Positions 6,480 to 9,336 of a stretch of DNA of 9,336 nt are shown piece by piece. A model generated the notes under the pieces. That model saw nothing but the letters and a program-made list of their open reading frames with translations. It ran no database searches and was not told the DNA's origin. The DNA comes from an uncultured Actinomycetes bacterium (lineage in GTDB: Bacteria; Actinomycetota; Thermoleophilia; Miltoncostaeales; Miltoncostaeaceae). The stretch lies in contig CAIPNN010000172.1 in NCBI GenBank assembly GCA_903866425.1, positions 1 to 9,336 on the forward strand. The letters are read 5' to 3'. Position 1 is the stretch's first letter. Each line of letters opens with the position of its first letter. A program made the position numbers and the translations under genes.

Positions 6480-7803
6480 GGGCGAGCCGGGGGCGGGAGG
6501 CGCGTCACCCGCGCGCCGCGTGGCCCTGCGCGTGCTGCGCCGCGTTGACGAGGGCGCATTTGCCGACCGGGCATTCCCGGCCGAGGCCAATCGTGCCGAT
6601 CTGGAACCGCGCGACCGCCAGCAGGCGCACCGTCTGGTGTTCGGCACCGTGCAGATGCGTCGCACCCTCGACTGGCTCATCGATGGCGCCACCGAGCGCC
6701 CCGACCGCATTGAGCCCGCCGTGCGCGATGTGCTGCGTCTGGGTGCGTACGAGATCATCGCGTCCGACGACGTGCCCGACCGCGCGGCGGTCGACCAGGC
6801 CGTGTATCTGGCGCGCACGCTTCCCGGCCCGCGTGGCAAGGCCCCGGCCCGCGGGGGCATCGTGAACGCGGTGCTTCGCCGCATCGCCACCGAAGGCGCG
6901 GCGCGTCTGGCTGCGCTCGGCGATGCCGACGCCGCCCTCAGGTACTCGTTCCCCGACTGGATCGCCGACGGCCTGGTGCGGTCGCTGGGGCAGGAGGACG
7001 CGGTGCAGGTGATGGCGGCCGCCAACGAGGCGGCCGAGTCGGCCATCCGCGTGAACACCCTGAAGGGCCCTCGATCTGTGGTTGAGGATGAGGTGCCTGC
7101 GTGGCACCCCGACCCGATGCTGCCCGAGGCCATGGTGCTCGACGAGCCGTTTGCACTGGAGCGCTCAGCGGCCTTCACCGAGGGCCTCGTGATGGCCCAG
7201 AGCCGTGCGTCGATGATCCCGGCCCGTGCACTCGACCCGAAGCCCGGCGAGCGCATCCTCGACATGTGCGCGGCCCCCGGGGCCAAGTGCACCCATCTGG
7301 CCGCGCTGGCAGATGGCGGCGCCGAGATCGTGGCGGTTGAGCTGCACGAGTCGCGGGCGAGCGCCCTGCGCGAACTTGCAGAGCGCATGGGCGCCCAGAT
7401 CACGGTGATCACCGGTGACGCACGTGAGGTGGAGATCCCGGGCGGGCCATTCGACGCCGTGCTGGTTGACGCGCCGTGTACCGGCACCGGCGTGCTCGCA
7501 ACACGGCCCGATTCGCGCTGGCGCCGTCGTGAGGAGGCCCTGGCGCCCCTCGTGGAGATCCAGAAGGGCCTGCTCGCCCGCGCGCTCGAACTGGTGAAGC
7601 CCGGAGGTCGCGTTGTGTATTCCACGTGCAGCCTGCTGCGGGACGAGAACGAGGATGTCGTGGCGGCATCGGGCGCCGAGGTGGAGGATCTCACCGCCGC
7701 GTTCCCCGGGATGGCATCGACCGACCTGCCAGGCGCGCTTCGCCTGCTGCCGCACGTGAATGGAACCGACGGATTCTTCGTCGCGCGGCTTGTGGGCCGA
7801 TAA
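6451..7803 (+). CDS. rsmB: 16S rRNA (cytosine-5-)-methyltransferase RsmB
   Basis: RsmB (Sun/Fmu) places a 5-methyl group on cytosine 967 (E. coli numbering) of 16S rRNA, using SAM. The 450-residue protein has a basic N-terminal tail, then a NusB-like RNA-binding domain from about 22 to 155, and a Rossmann-type methyltransferase domain from about 255. The SAM-binding motif is LDMCAAPGAK (270-279). Motif IV is DAPC with C343, the residue that helps release product, and motif VI is YSTCS with the catalytic nucleophile C393. The usual CAAPGGKT is here CAAPGAKC, a mild variation. GTG 6451 has a strong ribosome binding site. The family is normally 430-450 residues. Alternative RNA m5C methyltransferases such as RsmF lack the NusB-like domain, which favours RsmB. 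Confidence 0.95.
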   Translation: MSSRSRPPRKGEPGAGGASPARRVALRVLRRVDEGAFADRAFPAEANRADLEPRDRQQAHRLVFGTVQMRRTLDWLIDGATERPDRIEPAVRDVLRLGAYEIIASDDVPDRAAVDQAVYLARTLPGPRGKAPARGGIVNAVLRRIATEGAARLAALGDADAALRYSFPDWIADGLVRSLGQEDAVQVMAAANEAAESAIRVNTLKGPRSVVEDEVPAWHPDPMLPEAMVLDEPFALERSAAFTEGLVMAQSRASMIPARALDPKPGERILDMCAAPGAKCTHLAALADGGAEIVAVELHESRASALRELAERMGAQITVITGDAREVEIPGGPFDAVLVDAPCTGTGVLATRPDSRWRRREEALAPLVEIQKGLLARALELVKPGGRVVYSTCSLLRDENEDVVAASGAEVEDLTAAFPGMASTDLPGALRLLPHVNGTDGFFVARLVGR

Positions 7804-7813
7804 CCTGCACCTG
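7801..7813 (+). promoter_or_regulatory. Candidate leaderless promoter of rpe
   Basis: TAACCT at 7801-7806 fits the -10 consensus TANNNT and begins with the rsmB stop codon TAA. The rpe ATG is seven bases downstream, and no Shine-Dalgarno sequence is visible. The arrangement GATAACCT-7 bases-ATG closely resembles GATACCCT-6 bases-ATG at def. No -35 box is evident, and rpe may instead be translated by coupling to rsmB. Confidence 0.33.
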
Positions 7814-8488
7814 ATGCCGAGCACACCGAAGACCCCAGCCATCTGTCCGTCCCTCATGTCTGCCGATGCCATGCGCATGGGCGAGCAGTTGGACGACCTG
7901 CTGGCGGCCGGCGCCCGCGTGTTCCACGTGGACGTGATGGACGGGTACTTCGTGCCCAACCTCATGCTGGGCACCGAGACCGCGCGCGGCATCGCCGGTC
8001 GCGTGCAGGGGGACGGCGGCCTGGTGGACGTGCACCTCATGGTGAACCGCCCCGGCAACGCCATCCGCTGGTTCGCACCGCACGCCGACATGATCAGCGT
8101 GCACGTGGAGGCCGACCCGCACCCACACCAGCTACTCACCGAGATCCGCGCTGCGGGCTGCCTGGCCGGCCTGGCCATCAACCCGGGCACGCCGCTTGAG
8201 AGCGTCACGCCGCTGGTCGACCGCATCGACTACGTCAACTGCATGGGCGTGAACCCCGGCTTCAGCGGCCAGTCGTTCATCCCTGAGACCATCGACCGTC
8301 TGGCCGCGCTGCGCGACCTGCTGCCCGACCGAGTGCTGCTGCAGGTGGATGGCGGCGTGGGCGCGGGCAACGCCGGGGCAACCCGGGCCGCCGGGGCCGA
8401 CCTCATCGTGTCGGCATCGGCCATCTTCGGCGCCCCCGACCCGGTGGCGTCGTACCGGGACCTGGTCGAGCGGGTTCAGGCGGCGTGA
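7814..8488 (+). CDS. rpe: Ribulose-phosphate 3-epimerase
   Basis: Rpe interconverts ribulose 5-phosphate and xylulose 5-phosphate in the cytoplasmic pentose phosphate pathway. The 224-residue product is a TIM barrel of normal family length. It begins near ICPSLMSAD (10-18), carries HVDVMDGYFVPN (38-49), HLM at 74-76, the loop MGVNPGFSGQSF, and VDGGV around D179. The expected metal ligands and catalytic acids are H38, D40, H74 and D179. The usual His of DVMDGHFVPN is Tyr45 here. I choose ATG 7814 over the in-frame GTG at 7760, because the latter would overlap rsmB by 44 bases and add 18 residues with no counterpart in the family. The last four bases overlap the ribD start (GTGA). Confidence 0.96.
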   Translation: MPSTPKTPAICPSLMSADAMRMGEQLDDLLAAGARVFHVDVMDGYFVPNLMLGTETARGIAGRVQGDGGLVDVHLMVNRPGNAIRWFAPHADMISVHVEADPHPHQLLTEIRAAGCLAGLAINPGTPLESVTPLVDRIDYVNCMGVNPGFSGQSFIPETIDRLAALRDLLPDRVLLQVDGGVGAGNAGATRAAGADLIVSASAIFGAPDPVASYRDLVERVQAA

Positions 8489-9336
8489 GCGCCGTCGGTC
8501 GTCCGACGGCGGCCGAGCGCACCCTGCTCATCAGGGCGTGCGGCCTTGCCGAGCGCGCCCGCGGGCAGGTGAGCCCAAACCCCGCGGTGGGCGCGGTCAT
8601 CGCCCGTGACGGCGAGGTGGTGGGGGAGGGCTGGCACACCGGCCCCGGCACCCCGCACGCGGAACCCCACGCAATCGCAGCCGCTGGCGACGCCACGAAG
8701 GGCGCCACGCTGGTGTGCACGCTTGAGCCCTGCTCGCACACTGGACGCACCGGGCCGTGCACCGAGGCCGTCATCGCCGCGGGTATCTCCCGGGTGGTTG
8801 TGGGCACCCTCGACCCGCTTGAGCGCACACGCGGGCAGGGCGTGCGGATCCTCACCGAGGCCGGCATCGAGGTTGTGGTGGCCGACGGGGAAGACGAACT
8901 GCGTGCCCGCGCCGTTGCCTCACCCTTTCTCACCTGGGCAGCCACCGGGCGCCCCGAGGTGACCCTGAAGATGGCGGCATCGCTCGACGGCCGCGTGGCC
9001 ACACGCACGGGCAACACACGATGGATCTCGGGCCCCGAGGCCCGCACGCTGGTGCACCGCTGGCGGGCGGAGATGGACGCCGTGGGCGTGGGTATCGGCA
9101 CGGCGGTGGCCGACGACCCGCAGCTGACCGCCCGCGACGTGGAGCCCGCCCCGGGGCGCAATGCCACCCGCGTGGTGTTCGACCCGCACGCACGGCTGCC
9201 GCTCGAGTCGGCGCTGGTGGCCACTGCAGGTGATATTCCCGTGATTGTGCTGGCCGGATCGCTCGCCGCAACCGAGCGCGTGGATGCACTGCGCGCCGCG
9301 GGCGTGGACGTGGAGATCGCCGCTGCCAGCCATGGC
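8485..9336 (+). CDS. ribD: Riboflavin biosynthesis deaminase/reductase RibD, 3' end outside window
   Basis: RibD is a two-domain enzyme that deaminates the pyrimidine made from GTP by GTP cyclohydrolase II and then reduces its ribosyl group with NADPH, steps two and three of riboflavin synthesis. The first 284 residues are present and open to the window edge; the family is about 360-370 long. The N-terminal cytidine-deaminase-like domain (about 10-150) has the zinc motif HAE (58-60) and PC-x8-C with C83 and C92. The reductase domain starts near R156, with PEVTLKMAASLDG (157-169) and VGIGTAVADDPQLTARD. The GTG start at 8485 overlaps the rpe stop as GTGA, a coupled arrangement. The rpe product shares the ribulose 5-phosphate pool that also supplies riboflavin synthesis. 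Mycobacteria have the same rpe-ribG order. Confidence 0.95.
   Translation, partial: MSAVGRPTAAERTLLIRACGLAERARGQVSPNPAVGAVIARDGEVVGEGWHTGPGTPHAEPHAIAAAGDATKGATLVCTLEPCSHTGRTGPCTEAVIAAGISRVVVGTLDPLERTRGQGVRILTEAGIEVVVADGEDELRARAVASPFLTWAATGRPEVTLKMAASLDGRVATRTGNTRWISGPEARTLVHRWRAEMDAVGVGIGTAVADDPQLTARDVEPAPGRNATRVVFDPHARLPLESALVATAGDIPVIVLAGSLAATERVDALRAAGVDVEIAAASHG

Noticed and set aside
7760..7813. GTG 7760 as the rpe start
   Set aside because: It overlaps rsmB and adds 18 residues with no family counterpart; ATG 7814 gives the normal Rpe length.
5016..7826. A 936-codon open frame on the minus strand across def, fmt and rsmB
   Set aside because: It is antisense to three well-identified genes, is low in complexity and Arg/Ser/His-rich, and its composition changes where the opposite gene changes frame. 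This is the usual shadow effect in GC-rich DNA.

Overview
The window is visibly GC-rich, gene-dense and read entirely on the + strand. It contains eight genes with intergenic gaps of at most 74 bases, and no RNA gene, insertion sequence, CRISPR array or stretch over 300 bases without a gene. Gene content and order (metK, priA, two less ordinary genes, def, fmt, rsmB, rpe, ribD) suggest a chromosomal housekeeping region of an actinomycete-like high-GC bacterium. Mycobacteria have a comparable fmt-rsmB(fmu)-rpe-ribD(ribG) order. The extended Def N-terminus and the actinobacterial-style TANNNT -10 elements next to start codons fit a deep Actinomycetota lineage, perhaps Thermoleophilia-like. That placement is inference and not proven by the window.

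Layout: 1-384 is the 3' end of metK (S-adenosylmethionine synthase). priA (386-2605) encodes the replication-restart helicase, with intact ATPase motifs and all eight zinc cysteines. A 74-base gap follows with a candidate promoter and a good ribosome binding site. Next come an unrecognised 286-residue protein (2680-3540), which I read as a possible catalytically degenerate PD-(D/E)XK-fold protein, and a transmembrane Ser/Thr protein kinase (best 3543-4982). The kinase seems to lack any ATG, GTG or TTG codon that would preserve its ATP-binding loop; an ATC with a well-placed Shine-Dalgarno sequence is the best start. A candidate leaderless promoter and a small hairpin lie at the start of def (5004-5555). 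fmt (5565-6479), rsmB (6451-7803), rpe (7814-8488) and ribD (8485 to the window end, incomplete) follow closely or overlap.

Functionally, Fmt formylates initiator Met-tRNA and Def removes the formyl group from new proteins. RsmB methylates 16S rRNA using the SAM that MetK makes. PriA restarts stalled replication forks. Rpe feeds the pentose phosphate pathway, which supplies ribulose 5-phosphate, also a riboflavin precursor, and RibD catalyses two early riboflavin steps. The kinase and its unrecognised upstream partner are the accessory pair in this otherwise conserved cluster and are the most promising part for something undescribed. I see no complete novel defence or mobile system.
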